From Aeromicrobium sp. Root472D3 (lineage in GTDB: Bacteria; Actinomycetota; Actinomycetes; Propionibacteriales; Nocardioidaceae), in NCBI RefSeq assembly GCF_001426485.1, contig NZ_LMET01000001.1:1628612-1660853 (forward strand): a stretch of DNA of 32,242 nt, given 5' to 3'. This document shows, piece after piece, positions 1-7,395 of the stretch. A model generated the notes under the pieces. It did not search any database. It worked only from the letters and a program-made list of their open reading frames with translations, and was not told the origin of the DNA. A program made the translations under genes and the position numbers. Within the stretch, counting starts at the first letter, position 1; the number at the start of each line of letters is the position of its first letter.

Positions 1-1640
1 CTGACCAGCACGACCCGGTCGGCACTGGCGAGCAGGGCGGGGCTGGACGTGATGACGACGGTCGACAGCGTCGAGCCGGCACCGTGGCGCAGCGCGCGGA
101 TGCCCTCGGCGATGCGCTGCTCGGTCATGGCGTCGACCGCGCTGGTCGGCTCGGCCAGGACGAGCAGGGGTGCTCGCGTCGCGAGGGCGCGGGCCAGCGC
201 GAGTCGCTGGCGCTGCCCGCCCGACAGGGTCGTGCCGCCGGCCGTGACGGGCTGCTCCAGGCCGTCGGGGTGCAGGTCGACGACGTCGCTCGCGGCGGAG
301 GCGTCGAGCACCCCCGCGAAGTCGGCGGCGTCGAGCTCGCCGTCGGGGTCGACCGTCGCGCGCAGCGTCCCCTCGAACAGGTCGACGTGGTGCTGGCTCA
401 CCACGACCCGCGAGCGCAGCGCGTCGATCGTGAGGTCGTCCACGGGGTGGCCGCCGAGCGTCACGGTCCCCGACCGGTCGTCGGGTCGCACCTCGCCGCG
501 GACGAGGCGCACGAGGGCCTCGCCGCTCGCGGGGTCGTCGACGACGACGCCCACGAGCTCGCCGGCGCGCGTGTCGAGGTCCAGCTCGCGCAGCGGGCCG
601 GTCGAGACGGCCACGAGCGAGAGGTCGGCGTGCTCGTCGGGCAGCTCGGTGTCGCCCGACGTCGCGAGCGGGGGCGTGGCCAGGAAGTCGACGACCCGCC
701 GCGCCGACGCGAACGAGCGGGCGGCCTGCGCGCTGGTCTGGCCGAGCCCGGCGATCGGCTCGGCGAGGAACTGCGTCAGCCCGACGACCGCGACGAGCTC
801 GCCGATCGTGATGTCGCCGTCGAGCGCCCGGGTGCCGGCGAGGTACGCGACGAGCGCGAGGAACAGGCCGCTGAGCGTCGCGGTCAGCCCGTACATGGAG
901 CCCGTCGACCGTGCCGTGCGGATGCTGGCGTCGCGCGCGACGGCGCTGTGACCGCGGTAGCGGGACGTCGCGACGTCCTCGGCCCCGATGCCCTTCAGGG
1001 GACGCAGCCCCTTCACGAGGTCCGTCGCGATGCCGGTGGCACGGGCGATGCCGGCCTGCTGGTCGCTCGTGTCGCGCGCGATGAGGGGGGTCACGACCTG
1101 GATCGCGACGAGCACGAGCGGCACGCCGACCAGCACCACGAGCCCCAGCACGAGGTCGATGCCGAACAGCACGACGGCGCTCGCGACGACGCCGACGAGT
1201 CCCGCGAGCGTGTAGCCGACGTGCCAGAGGAACTCGCCGATCGTCTCGGCGTCGGACGTCGCGAGCGACAGCGTCTCGCCCGGGAGCAGGCCCGTGCGCG
1301 CGCCCTCCGCGCCGAGCACGTGCTGGCTGATCTCGACTCGCAGCTGGTGGATCTCGAGCTGCAGCGCGCCGACCCCGAGGCGGGCCCCGAAGCGGTACGA
1401 GTAGCTGAGCACGACGAACAGCGCGACCAGCACACCTCCCCAGAGCGCGATCTCGGCGACCTCGCCCGTCGCGACGGCGCGGTCGATCGTGACGCCGATG
1501 ACGATCGGCACGAGGGCCTCGCACAGCAGCCACGAGGTGATGAGGGCGTAGCAGCCGGCGAGTCGCGCCCGGTGACGTCGGATGCCGCGCCACATCAGGC
1601 CCGCGGGCGACGTCGGTGGAGCGAGGACGTCGGGGGGCAC
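1..1640 (-). CDS. ABC exporter half-transporter (TMD-NBD), degenerate ATPase domain, C-terminus cut by window edge
   Basis: The minus-strand frame is open from a GTG at 1640 to the left edge (546 codons). Hydrophobic segments lie around residues 26-48, 60-82, 135-180 and 245-275, followed by an ATPase domain from about residue 340, which is the usual membrane-then-ATPase layout of ABC exporters. The ATPase domain keeps a Q-loop (VVSQHHVDLFEGTL) and a perfect signature LSGGQRQRLALARAL (from residue 472). Walker A is destroyed: the site reads DDPASGEALVRL, with Glu374 where Lys should be and one residue missing. Walker B reads LLVLAEPTSAVD, with Ala496 replacing Asp. The H-loop His is Ser (about 532). 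This half probably cannot hydrolyse ATP at its own site and would lend its signature to a partner, likely the next gene beyond the edge. Substrate unknown. It follows the GNAT gene by 15 nt. Confidence 0.85.
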   Translation of the reverse strand, partial: MPPDVLAPPTSPAGLMWRGIRRHRARLAGCYALITSWLLCEALVPIVIGVTIDRAVATGEVAEIALWGGVLVALFVVLSYSYRFGARLGVGALQLEIHQLRVEISQHVLGAEGARTGLLPGETLSLATSDAETIGEFLWHVGYTLAGLVGVVASAVVLFGIDLVLGLVVLVGVPLVLVAIQVVTPLIARDTSDQQAGIARATGIATDLVKGLRPLKGIGAEDVATSRYRGHSAVARDASIRTARSTGSMYGLTATLSGLFLALVAYLAGTRALDGDITIGELVAVVGLTQFLAEPIAGLGQTSAQAARSFASARRVVDFLATPPLATSGDTELPDEHADLSLVAVSTGPLRELDLDTRAGELVGVVVDDPASGEALVRLVRGEVRPDDRSGTVTLGGHPVDDLTIDALRSRVVVSQHHVDLFEGTLRATVDPDGELDAADFAGVLDASAASDVVDLHPDGLEQPVTAGGTTLSGGQRQRLALARALATRAPLLVLAEPTSAVDAMTEQRIAEGIRALRHGAGSTLSTVVITSSPALLASADRVVLV

Positions 1641-1642
1641 CT

Positions 1643-1660
1643 GGTGAGGGTACCCTCACC
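1643..1660. repeat. Perfect 18-bp palindrome at the GNAT/ABC gene junction
   Basis: GGTGAGGGTACCCTCACC is its own reverse complement. It covers the stop codon of the GNAT gene and ends 2 nt before the GTG start of the ABC gene. As RNA it can fold into a 7-bp stem with a GTAC loop and would contain the only purine-rich stretch before the ABC start. It could tune or couple translation of the ABC gene, or be a DNA operator. Function is inferred only. Confidence 0.6.
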
Positions 1661-2198
1661 GACCGTCGTCGTCGGGTGGCAGGGCCAGCGCGAAGCCCCA
1701 CAGGTGCACGTCGGGCACGGGCGACCAGTCGAGGTCCGGACGCCGCACGAAGCCCATCGAGAGGTAGAGGCGGTGCGCCGTCGCCATCTCGGTCAGCGAG
1801 CACAGGAGCACCTCGGTCAGGCCCGCCCGGCGCGCTCTCTCGAGGCACGCCTCGACCAGCGCGCGGCCCGTGCCGCGACCCCTCGCGCCGGGGTCGACCG
1901 ACAGCGTCCTGAGCTCGCCCTGGTGCGGCTGCCTCGCGAGCTCCGCGAACGCCGAGCCGTAGGGGCACCACGTGACGGTGCCGACCAGCCGGTCACCGTC
2001 GACCGCCACCAGCACCTCGCTGTCGGCGGCGCGCGCCGCGACGTCTCCGATGACGGCGGCGTACCGGTCGTCGTACGTCCCGTCGGGCCGGACGAGATGA
2101 CCGTCCGCGTCGTAGCCGGCGACCGTCAGCGCGCCGACGGCCCGGTGCTCGTCGGCGCGCGCGACGCGGACCAGCAGGTCAGATGCCGGTCGTGGCAC
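1656..2198 (-). CDS. GNAT-family N-acetyltransferase
   Basis: This 180-residue protein is a typical GNAT domain: an acetyl-CoA-dependent acetyltransferase of unknown substrate. The CoA-binding motif A is visible at about residues 97-121 (LSVDPGARGRGTGRALVEA, fitting R/Q-x-x-G-x-G/A). It follows a beta strand carrying VLVAVDGDRLVGTVTW, and the closing motif B is LYLSMGFVRRPD. The chosen start is a GTG (residues MPRPASDLL) lying 20 nt inside the upstream ThDP-enzyme gene, so translation is probably coupled. No clear Shine-Dalgarno decides the start. The stop is inside the palindrome before the ABC gene. Position in the row suggests one transcript with the ThDP enzyme and the exporter. The family is certain and the substrate cannot be read from sequence. 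Confidence 0.85.
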   Translation of the reverse strand: MPRPASDLLVRVARADEHRAVGALTVAGYDADGHLVRPDGTYDDRYAAVIGDVAARAADSEVLVAVDGDRLVGTVTWCPYGSAFAELARQPHQGELRTLSVDPGARGRGTGRALVEACLERARRAGLTEVLLCSLTEMATAHRLYLSMGFVRRPDLDWSPVPDVHLWGFALALPPDDDGR

Positions 2199-3876
2199 GG
2201 GGGTACGCCGCGTCGACGTCGGTCATGACGTTGACGAGGTACGGGATGCCCGAGGCGAACGCGCGGTCGATGGCCGGCCCGATCTCGCGGGGGTCGGTCA
2301 CCATCTCGCCACCGCCGCCGAGCGCCGTCACGACCTGGTCGTAGCGGGTCTGGGGCGCGAGGTCGGCCGCGACGTCGTAGCCGTAGATCCACTGCATCGG
2401 CCCCTTCTCGAGGCCCCACGCCGAGTTGTTGCCGACGACCATGACGACCGGCAGGTCGTGCCGCACGAGCGTGTCGACGTCCATCAGCGACATGCCGGCC
2501 GCGCCGTCGCCGTACAGCAGCACGACCTGGCTCGACGGACGGGCGATGCGGGCCGCCATCGCCGCGCCCATGCCCGCGCCGAGGCATCCGTAGGGTCCGG
2601 GGTCGAGCCAGCCCCCGGGGCGCTGGGGCTCGACGAACTTGCCCGCGAACGACACGAAGTCGCCGCCGTCGCCGATCACGACGGCGTCGTCGGCCAGGCG
2701 GGGCAGCAGCTCGCCGTAGATGCGGGCGGGGTGGATCGGGTCGGCCTCGGCCGTCAGCAGCTCGGTGTCGCGGGCCGTCGCGGCGGCGACCTCGGTCTGC
2801 AGGGTCGAGAGCCACGGCGTCCAGTCGGGGCGGCGTCCGTGGGCGGCCGGCGCCGTGAGCGCGTCGAACAGTCCCGTGAAGAACAGGCTGAGGTCGCCGT
2901 GCGCCGTCGCCGCGGTGTCGGCGTGCGACGACACCTGCCCGGCGGAGTCGGCGACGTGCACGGTGCGCGCCGGGGTCGCGCCCTCCTTGCCGCCGAAGAC
3001 GCCGTAGCCGAGCCGGAAGTCCAGCGGTGTGCCGACGACGATCACGAGGTCGGCGCGGTTGAACGCCGTCGAGCGGGCCTTCGTGACGAGCTGCGGGTGT
3101 CCGCCGGGCACGATGCCGCGCCCCATGCCGTTGGAGATGACCGGCACGCCGGTCTCCTGCACGAACTGCAGGGCCGCGACCTCGGCACGATCGGCCCACA
3201 CGTCGGTGCCGAGCACCAGCACGGGGCGCTCGGACGTCCGCAGCAGCTCGGCGATCGCGCGCAGCGCGTCGGGGTCGGGCTGGACGGGTGCGGTCGTGTT
3301 GCCCTGCGACGGGCTGCCGGCCGGTGCGCTGTTGAAGAACTCGTCCATCGGCACGTCGACGAAGGCGGGCCCGCGGTGCGACGACCCGGCCAGGGTGAAG
3401 GCCTCGTCCATCGTCGGGGCGATGTCGGCGACGGTGTGCGCCGTGGTCGACGACTTCGAGATCGACGAGAAGATCGGCGGGTGGTCGAGCTCCTGCAGGC
3501 TGCCGGTGCCCCAGCGGTTGTTGGGCGCGCGTCCACCGACGACGACCAGCGGCGAGCCCGAGAAGCTGGCCTGCGCGACGGCGCTGACGCCGTTGGTGAC
3601 GCCGGGTCCGGCGGTCAGCACCGCGAGGCCGGGCGTGCGGGTGAGCTTGCCGATCGCCTCGGCCGCGAACACCGCGGTGGGCTCGTGCCGGACGTCGACG
3701 ATCGGCATCGCGGGCTCGGTCTTCACGGCGGCGTCGTACATCGGGAACACGTGGGCACCCGACAGCGTGAACAGCGTCGAGACGCCGTGGGCGCGGGCGA
3801 CGTCGAGGGCGAGGATTCCGCCGTGCTGCGGGTCGTCGGTGGTCGGCTGGGCCTGTCCGGCCTGATCGGTCGTCAT
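2179..3876 (-). CDS. ilvG: ThDP-dependent acetolactate synthase-like enzyme (IlvG type)
   Basis: The 565-residue protein has the three-domain architecture of acetohydroxyacid synthase/2-hydroxyacyl-CoA lyase enzymes. The N-terminal Pyr domain carries the cofactor-activating Glu (Glu65 in DVRHEPTAVFAAE). The C-terminal PP domain carries the ThDP motif GDGAAGM (from residue 456), closing with VVGNN about 27 residues later. The end (RYDQVVTALGGGGEMV, then VNVMTDVDAAYPR) closely resembles mycobacterial IlvG (Rv1820) as I remember it. No regulatory small subunit (ilvH/ilvN) is adjacent, so a role outside branched-chain synthesis, such as 2-hydroxyacyl-CoA cleavage, is possible. Start ATG 3876 has no Shine-Dalgarno but follows a -10 hexamer TAACGT by 7 nt, suggesting a leaderless transcript. 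The gene lies 32 nt after the DUF2785 gene and overlaps the GNAT gene. Confidence 0.85.
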   Translation of the reverse strand: MTTDQAGQAQPTTDDPQHGGILALDVARAHGVSTLFTLSGAHVFPMYDAAVKTEPAMPIVDVRHEPTAVFAAEAIGKLTRTPGLAVLTAGPGVTNGVSAVAQASFSGSPLVVVGGRAPNNRWGTGSLQELDHPPIFSSISKSSTTAHTVADIAPTMDEAFTLAGSSHRGPAFVDVPMDEFFNSAPAGSPSQGNTTAPVQPDPDALRAIAELLRTSERPVLVLGTDVWADRAEVAALQFVQETGVPVISNGMGRGIVPGGHPQLVTKARSTAFNRADLVIVVGTPLDFRLGYGVFGGKEGATPARTVHVADSAGQVSSHADTAATAHGDLSLFFTGLFDALTAPAAHGRRPDWTPWLSTLQTEVAAATARDTELLTAEADPIHPARIYGELLPRLADDAVVIGDGGDFVSFAGKFVEPQRPGGWLDPGPYGCLGAGMGAAMAARIARPSSQVVLLYGDGAAGMSLMDVDTLVRHDLPVVMVVGNNSAWGLEKGPMQWIYGYDVAADLAPQTRYDQVVTALGGGGEMVTDPREIGPAIDRAFASGIPYLVNVMTDVDAAYPRATTGI

Positions 3877-3883
3877 GTGACGC

Positions 3884-3912
3884 ACGTTACTGGATGGGTG
3901 GATCGGGGTCAG
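3884..3912 (-). promoter_or_regulatory. Candidate promoter for the IlvG-like gene
   Basis: On the minus strand CTGACC, a 17-nt spacer and TAACGT lie 7 nt before the ATG at 3876. The spacing is ideal for a housekeeping sigma factor, and the -10 position predicts a transcript starting at or next to the start codon. The -35 box overlaps the end of the DUF2785 gene. Confidence 0.5.
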
Positions 3913-4826
3913 GCGAGCGGACGGGCCCGGGTCGTGGGCCGGTACAGCCACGGCTGCTCGGCGCGGATCTGGTCGAGCACCGCGAGGATCAGGTCGGCGC
4001 GGTGGGCGGGCTGCTCGGCGAACAGCTCGGCGTCGGCCCGCAGGTCGTCGCGCCCCTGCACCCCCAGGGCCAGCTGCAGGTGCAGCGCCCGCAGGAACGA
4101 CGACGCGTTGCGGACGCCGGGCGAGGGCCACTCGGCCTCGAGGTGCCCGCGGGTCTGCGGCGGCTTGATGCCGTGGCCGAGCCGGACGAGCCACGGCTCG
4201 ACGATGACGGGGTCGAGCTCGTTGCGGTGCAGCAGCGTCATGACGGCGTAGGCCAGGCGGTCGTCCTCGCCGTGCCGCCAGATGTAGGCCGTCGGCGTCA
4301 GCACGCGGTCGGCGATGACGTCGAGCAGCACCGTCAGCTCGAGCCGGCCGAAGTGGCGCGACCGGGCGAGGGCGGCCAGCAGGTCGGCGCCGTGCGCGAT
4401 CGCGTTGGCCCACCCCTGCTCGGGGATCCACCCGCGGTGGTCCTGCTCGCGGACGTACCAGGCCGTGGCCCGGTCGCCCCAGTCGAGCACCGACGCCGAC
4501 GACATCAGGTGCTCGTTGTTGTCGCGGCCGATGATCTCGGCCAGCATCAGCGCGCTGTAGGAGCGACGCATCACCGACACGTCACCGTCGTGGCCGAGTC
4601 CGTGGCGCAGGCCCGGTGCGATGCCGTCGCCGAGACCCGCCAGCAGCTGGTCGTAGACGCCCCGCGTGATCCACGTCGTCAGCAGCGGGTAGGCGAGGTC
4701 CTCGCGCGTGCGCGGGTTCGGGTGACCGAGCATCTCGACCAGCTCGACGGTGCACTCGTCGAGCCCGCGGTCCGCGGGCACGTCCATGCCGCTCTGCATC
4801 ACGGACTGCCAGTACGCCTCCGACAT
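3909..4826 (-). CDS. DUF2785 domain-containing protein
   Basis: The 305-residue soluble protein shows the hallmark block of the DUF2785 family (Pfam PF10978), RGWIPEQGWANAIAHGADLL at residues ~129-148, followed by helices rich in Leu and Arg. There are no membrane segments or signal peptide. The family has no established function. The start ATG 4826 lacks a Shine-Dalgarno but is preceded by CACGAT with a 6-nt gap, fitting a leaderless transcript. It is the first gene of the minus-strand run that continues to the IlvG-like enzyme, GNAT and ABC exporter. It diverges from pdtaS, and only 54 bp separate the two starts. Confidence 0.8.
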   Translation of the reverse strand: MSEAYWQSVMQSGMDVPADRGLDECTVELVEMLGHPNPRTREDLAYPLLTTWITRGVYDQLLAGLGDGIAPGLRHGLGHDGDVSVMRRSYSALMLAEIIGRDNNEHLMSSASVLDWGDRATAWYVREQDHRGWIPEQGWANAIAHGADLLAALARSRHFGRLELTVLLDVIADRVLTPTAYIWRHGEDDRLAYAVMTLLHRNELDPVIVEPWLVRLGHGIKPPQTRGHLEAEWPSPGVRNASSFLRALHLQLALGVQGRDDLRADAELFAEQPAHRADLILAVLDQIRAEQPWLYRPTTRARPLA

Positions 4827-4832
4827 GCCGTC

Positions 4833-4838
4833 ATCGTG
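4833..4838 (-). promoter_or_regulatory. Candidate -10 box of the DUF2785 gene (leaderless)
   Basis: Read on the minus strand the hexamer is CACGAT, with the conserved A at position 2 and T at position 6 and exactly 6 nt to the ATG at 4826. No Shine-Dalgarno is present. It lies within 54 bp of the divergent pdtaS start. Confidence 0.4.
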
Positions 4839-4868
4839 TCACGGGCGGCCACGTGACCGGGCCCCCAC

Positions 4869-4874
4869 TACGCT
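4869..4874 (+). promoter_or_regulatory. Candidate -10 box of pdtaS (leaderless)
   Basis: TACGCT ends 6 nt before the GTG at 4881 and no Shine-Dalgarno is present, so transcription and translation probably start at the same base. No convincing -35 box is seen. Confidence 0.55.
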
Positions 4875-4880
4875 GCTCGG

Positions 4881-6335
4881 GTGCCCTCGCTGGACGACAT
4901 CGCGCAGTTCCAGACGTCGCTGACCACCGCCGACGTCGCGTGGCTGCACGCGCTGGTGTCGGACTGGCAGATCATCGCCGACCTGTCGTTCTCCGACCTC
5001 GTGCTGTGGGTGCCCGACGGCGAGGCCAAGGGCATGTGGGCCGGCGCGCAGATCCGTCCGACCACCGGCCCCACGACGCTGCTCGAGGACGTCGCCGGCA
5101 CCTTCGTGCCGACGCGGGGCGAGCACCCCCTCGAGGTCGCGATGACGACCGGCCGGCACGTGACGGGGCACGTCGAGCAGCAGCACGACGGCACGCGCAT
5201 CCTGATCGAGGCGATCCCCGTGCGCAGGGCGTCGCGGACGATCGGCGTCGTCGCACGGCGCAGCGGCGAGGCCGGCCTGCGCACCGCCAGCACGCTCGAG
5301 AACGCGTACCTCGAGGCCGCCGGCGAGCTGGGCGAGATGATCCGGCGCGGCGAGTTCCCGACGCCGGGATCGCGCTCCGACCTCGCCGACTCCCTGCGGG
5401 TCGGCGACGGCTTCATCCGCACCGACGCCCGCGGGCTGGTGCGCTACGCGAGCCCCAACGCGATGTCGGCCTATCGCCGCCTCGGGCTGGTCGGCGACCT
5501 GGTCGGCACGCAGCTGGGCGACGTCACGACGGGCCTGGTGGGCCGCCGGCCCACCGATCGCGGGGCACGGGGCGTCCTGAGCGGTCGCGAGGGGTCGGAG
5601 GCCGAGATCGAGAACGGCACGGCCTCGCTGCTGGTGCGCACGATCCCGTTGAGGTCGACCGGCCAGCGCAGCGGCTCGCTGATCCTGCTGCGCGACGTCA
5701 CCGAGCTGCGGCTGCGCGAGCGCGAGCTGGTCTCGAAGGACGCCACGATCCGCGAGATCCACCACCGGGTCAAGAACAACCTGCAGACCGTCGCGGCGCT
5801 GCTGCGCCTGCAGGGCCGCCGCACCGAGAATCCCGAGGCGCGCGCCGCGCTCGAGGAGGCCGTGCGACGGGTCGGCTCGATCGCCCTGGTGCACGAGACG
5901 CTGAGCCAGTCGTTCACCGACTTCGTCGAGTTCGACGAGATCGCCGACCGCCTGCTGCACACCGTGCTCGACGTGTCGCAGGGGCCCGCGGGCGCCAACG
6001 CGATCAGGCCCGAGCGGTTCGGCAGCTTCGGGCAGCTGCCGGGCGAGATCGCCACGCCGCTGTCGATGGTGCTGACCGAGCTCATCCAGAACGCGTCGGC
6101 CCACGCCTACGGCGAGGCGGGCGGCACCCTGACGCTCGCGGTCAACCGCATCCGCGACAAGATCCGGCTGCGGGTCAGCGACGACGGGGCGGGCCTGCCC
6201 GACGACTTCGACGCGTCCGGCAGCCTGGGGCTGTCGATCGTCACGACGCTGGTCGAGGGCGAGCTCGGCGGATCGCTCGCGTTCGAGCAGCGGGTCGGCG
6301 GCGGGACGACCGTCGCGATCACGCTGACGGTCTGA
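4881..6335 (+). CDS. pdtaS: Cytosolic sensor histidine kinase PdtaS
   Basis: The 484-residue protein matches the mycobacterial PdtaS layout: an N-terminal GAF-like domain (residues 1-145), a PAS domain (about 170-275, GDGFIRTDARGLVRYASPNA), then a HisKA_2 dimerisation domain with REIHHRVKNNLQTVAALL. The phospho-acceptor is His294 or His295. A HATPase domain follows with N-box LTELIQNASAHAY, G1 box DDGAGLP and G2 box GSLGLSIV. There is no transmembrane segment, so it senses a cytoplasmic ligand. In mycobacteria PdtaS phosphorylates PdtaR, an ANTAR-domain RNA-binding antiterminator, and the pair has been tied to copper/nitric oxide responses. No pdtaR is in this window; the receiver at 17304 lacks an ANTAR domain. 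The GTG start is set by the TACGCT -10 six bases upstream. It converges on whiB1, the same neighbourhood as in M. tuberculosis (Rv3220c/Rv3219). Confidence 0.93.
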   Translation: MPSLDDIAQFQTSLTTADVAWLHALVSDWQIIADLSFSDLVLWVPDGEAKGMWAGAQIRPTTGPTTLLEDVAGTFVPTRGEHPLEVAMTTGRHVTGHVEQQHDGTRILIEAIPVRRASRTIGVVARRSGEAGLRTASTLENAYLEAAGELGEMIRRGEFPTPGSRSDLADSLRVGDGFIRTDARGLVRYASPNAMSAYRRLGLVGDLVGTQLGDVTTGLVGRRPTDRGARGVLSGREGSEAEIENGTASLLVRTIPLRSTGQRSGSLILLRDVTELRLRERELVSKDATIREIHHRVKNNLQTVAALLRLQGRRTENPEARAALEEAVRRVGSIALVHETLSQSFTDFVEFDEIADRLLHTVLDVSQGPAGANAIRPERFGSFGQLPGEIATPLSMVLTELIQNASAHAYGEAGGTLTLAVNRIRDKIRLRVSDDGAGLPDDFDASGSLGLSIVTTLVEGELGGSLAFEQRVGGGTTVAITLTV

Positions 6336-6368
6336 GCGCCCGGGGCGGTTCCCGCGGCGGGACACAAA

Positions 6369-6398
6369 GAACCCCGCGGCCGTCAGGCCACGGGGTTC
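6369..6398. terminator. Bidirectional terminator between pdtaS and whiB1
   Basis: A 13-bp stem with one C/A mismatch (arms 6369-6381 and 6386-6398) closes a GTCA loop between the two convergent stop codons. On the minus strand it is followed by TTCTTTGTG, a fair U-rich tail, so it best serves whiB1 and may also stop pdtaS transcription. Confidence 0.8.
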
Positions 6399-6416
6399 AC
6401 CGATACGTGCGTTCGC

Positions 6417-6668
6417 TCAGGCAGTACGAATACGTGCCCGTGCATTGCGACGCTTCAGCGTACGACGTTCGTCTTCGCTCAAGCCTCCCCACACACCGTG
6501 GTCCTGTCCGGACTCGAGTGCCCACTGGAGGCACTGCTCGCGGACATCACAGCGGCGGCATACGACCTTGGCCTCTTCGATCTGCAAGATGGCGGGACCC
6601 GTGTTGCCGATGGGGAAGAAGAGCTCAGGATCCTCATCGAGGCATGCCGACTTGTGGCGCCAATCCAT
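6417..6668 (-). CDS. whiB1: WhiB1 iron-sulfur transcriptional regulator
   Basis: This 83-residue protein is a Wbl-family regulator. It has the four cluster-ligating cysteines Cys9, Cys37, Cys40 and Cys46 (C-x27-C-x2-C-x5-C), the turn GVWGG (58-62) and a basic C-terminal tail (RRTLKRRNARARIR) that contacts DNA. The opening MDWRHK and overall length match WhiB1 rather than other Wbl classes. In mycobacteria WhiB1 is essential, binds a nitric-oxide-sensitive [4Fe-4S] cluster and partners with the primary sigma factor. The start ATG 6668 has a strong Shine-Dalgarno (GGAAGGAG, 8 nt upstream). About 160 bp of upstream non-coding sequence is shared with the divergent membrane-protein gene. I could not resolve the whiB1 promoter there. 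Confidence 0.96.
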   Translation of the reverse strand: MDWRHKSACLDEDPELFFPIGNTGPAILQIEEAKVVCRRCDVREQCLQWALESGQDHGVWGGLSEDERRTLKRRNARARIRTA

Positions 6669-6790
6669 GGGGACACTCCTTCCCGTTCGGTGTTGCGCCC
6701 GTGAGAGATCTGTTTGACCTGCTCAGCGGGCATTGGGTCCCATGGTTTCAACATTCCGGGGCGTTTACAAGGGCAACGACACGCCGCGAA

Positions 6791-6820
6791 TTGTCGGATG
6801 AGTCACATGGTGCCTACGCT
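6791..6820 (+). promoter_or_regulatory. Candidate promoter of the small membrane-protein gene
   Basis: TTGTCG, an 18-nt spacer and TACGCT (6815-6820) precede the GTG at 6827 by 6 nt. This is a plausible housekeeping promoter giving a leaderless transcript. The same segment is upstream DNA for whiB1 on the other strand. Confidence 0.55.
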
Positions 6821-6826
6821 GGCGCC

Positions 6827-7222
6827 GTGACGTCTCCCGGACGGCCGTCGGGAACGGCCAGAACCCTGCTCCTGATCGCGTCGGCGATCGTGCTGGCGGA
6901 GGCCTCGGTCTTCGCCGTCCTCGCAGCGCTCGAGCTGTTCAGCGTGTCGTCCGACCGCATCGGGCTGGGCGTCGGCGCGACGATCTTCCTGCTCGTCGTG
7001 GCGGCCGGTCTGGCCTGGGCCGCGACCCGTGTCGTGGTGGGGGAGTCGTGGGCCCGCAGCCCCCTGGTCTTCGCGCAGCTCATCGTGCTGGGGCTGGCCT
7101 ACAACTTCCGGGGCGATCCGGCATGGCTGTCGCCGGCGATGGCGGTCCCGGCCGTCGTGGCGCTGGCGTGCCTGCTGGCCCCGCCCGTCACACAGGCGTT
7201 CGCCGACGACCACGTCGTGTGA
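6827..7222 (+). CDS. Small integral membrane protein of unknown function
   Basis: The 131-residue protein has four hydrophobic segments: about residues 11-36, 44-65, 77-91 and 100-117. They are separated by short polar loops, with a charged tail ending DDHVV. I recognise no named domain. Similar four-helix proteins of this size are common hypothetical proteins beside whiB1 or unrelated genes in actinobacteria, and nothing here gives a function. The GTG start is chosen because TACGCT lies exactly 6 nt upstream and no Shine-Dalgarno exists; an upstream in-frame start is not needed. It ends 27 nt before a strong hairpin and precedes the malic enzyme gene on the same strand. Confidence 0.75.
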   Translation: MTSPGRPSGTARTLLLIASAIVLAEASVFAVLAALELFSVSSDRIGLGVGATIFLLVVAAGLAWAATRVVVGESWARSPLVFAQLIVLGLAYNFRGDPAWLSPAMAVPAVVALACLLAPPVTQAFADDHVV

Positions 7223-7248
7223 GCCCGCGCCCCGTGTGACACGATGAC

Positions 7249-7269
7249 GGGGCGGGCACAACCCGCCCC
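7249..7269 (+). terminator. GC-rich hairpin between the membrane-protein gene and malic enzyme
   Basis: GGGGCGGG, a CACAA loop and CCCGCCCC form a perfect 8-bp stem 27 nt after the membrane-protein stop. There is no U tract. It may terminate that gene. Alternatively a CACGAT at 7240-7245 could be the -10 of the malic enzyme gene, putting the hairpin at the 5' end of that mRNA. Confidence 0.55.
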
Positions 7270-7395
7270 CTCCCGCCCCGGCGGTTCGAAGCAGCCGCGG
7301 TTCGACACCGCACCGGCGACCTGATCGGTCCCGTCAGCTCTTCCCGTCAGCCAGGTCCCGTCGTCCCGACGGATGATTCCCGAGGAAGCACCCCC

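Noticed and set aside
84..2228. A very long plus-strand open frame (714 codons) across the ABC, GNAT and ThDP genes, and similar long frames on both strands elsewhere.
   Set aside because: Composition is extreme (Arg, Asp, Ala, His rich), there is no domain, and it lies opposite genes with clear motifs. These are GC-driven shadow frames.
7279..7310. Two copies of GCGGTTCGA, resembling tRNA T-arm sequence, upstream of the malic enzyme gene.
   Set aside because: No acceptor, D or anticodon arms can be folded around them. Not a tRNA or attachment site that I can support.
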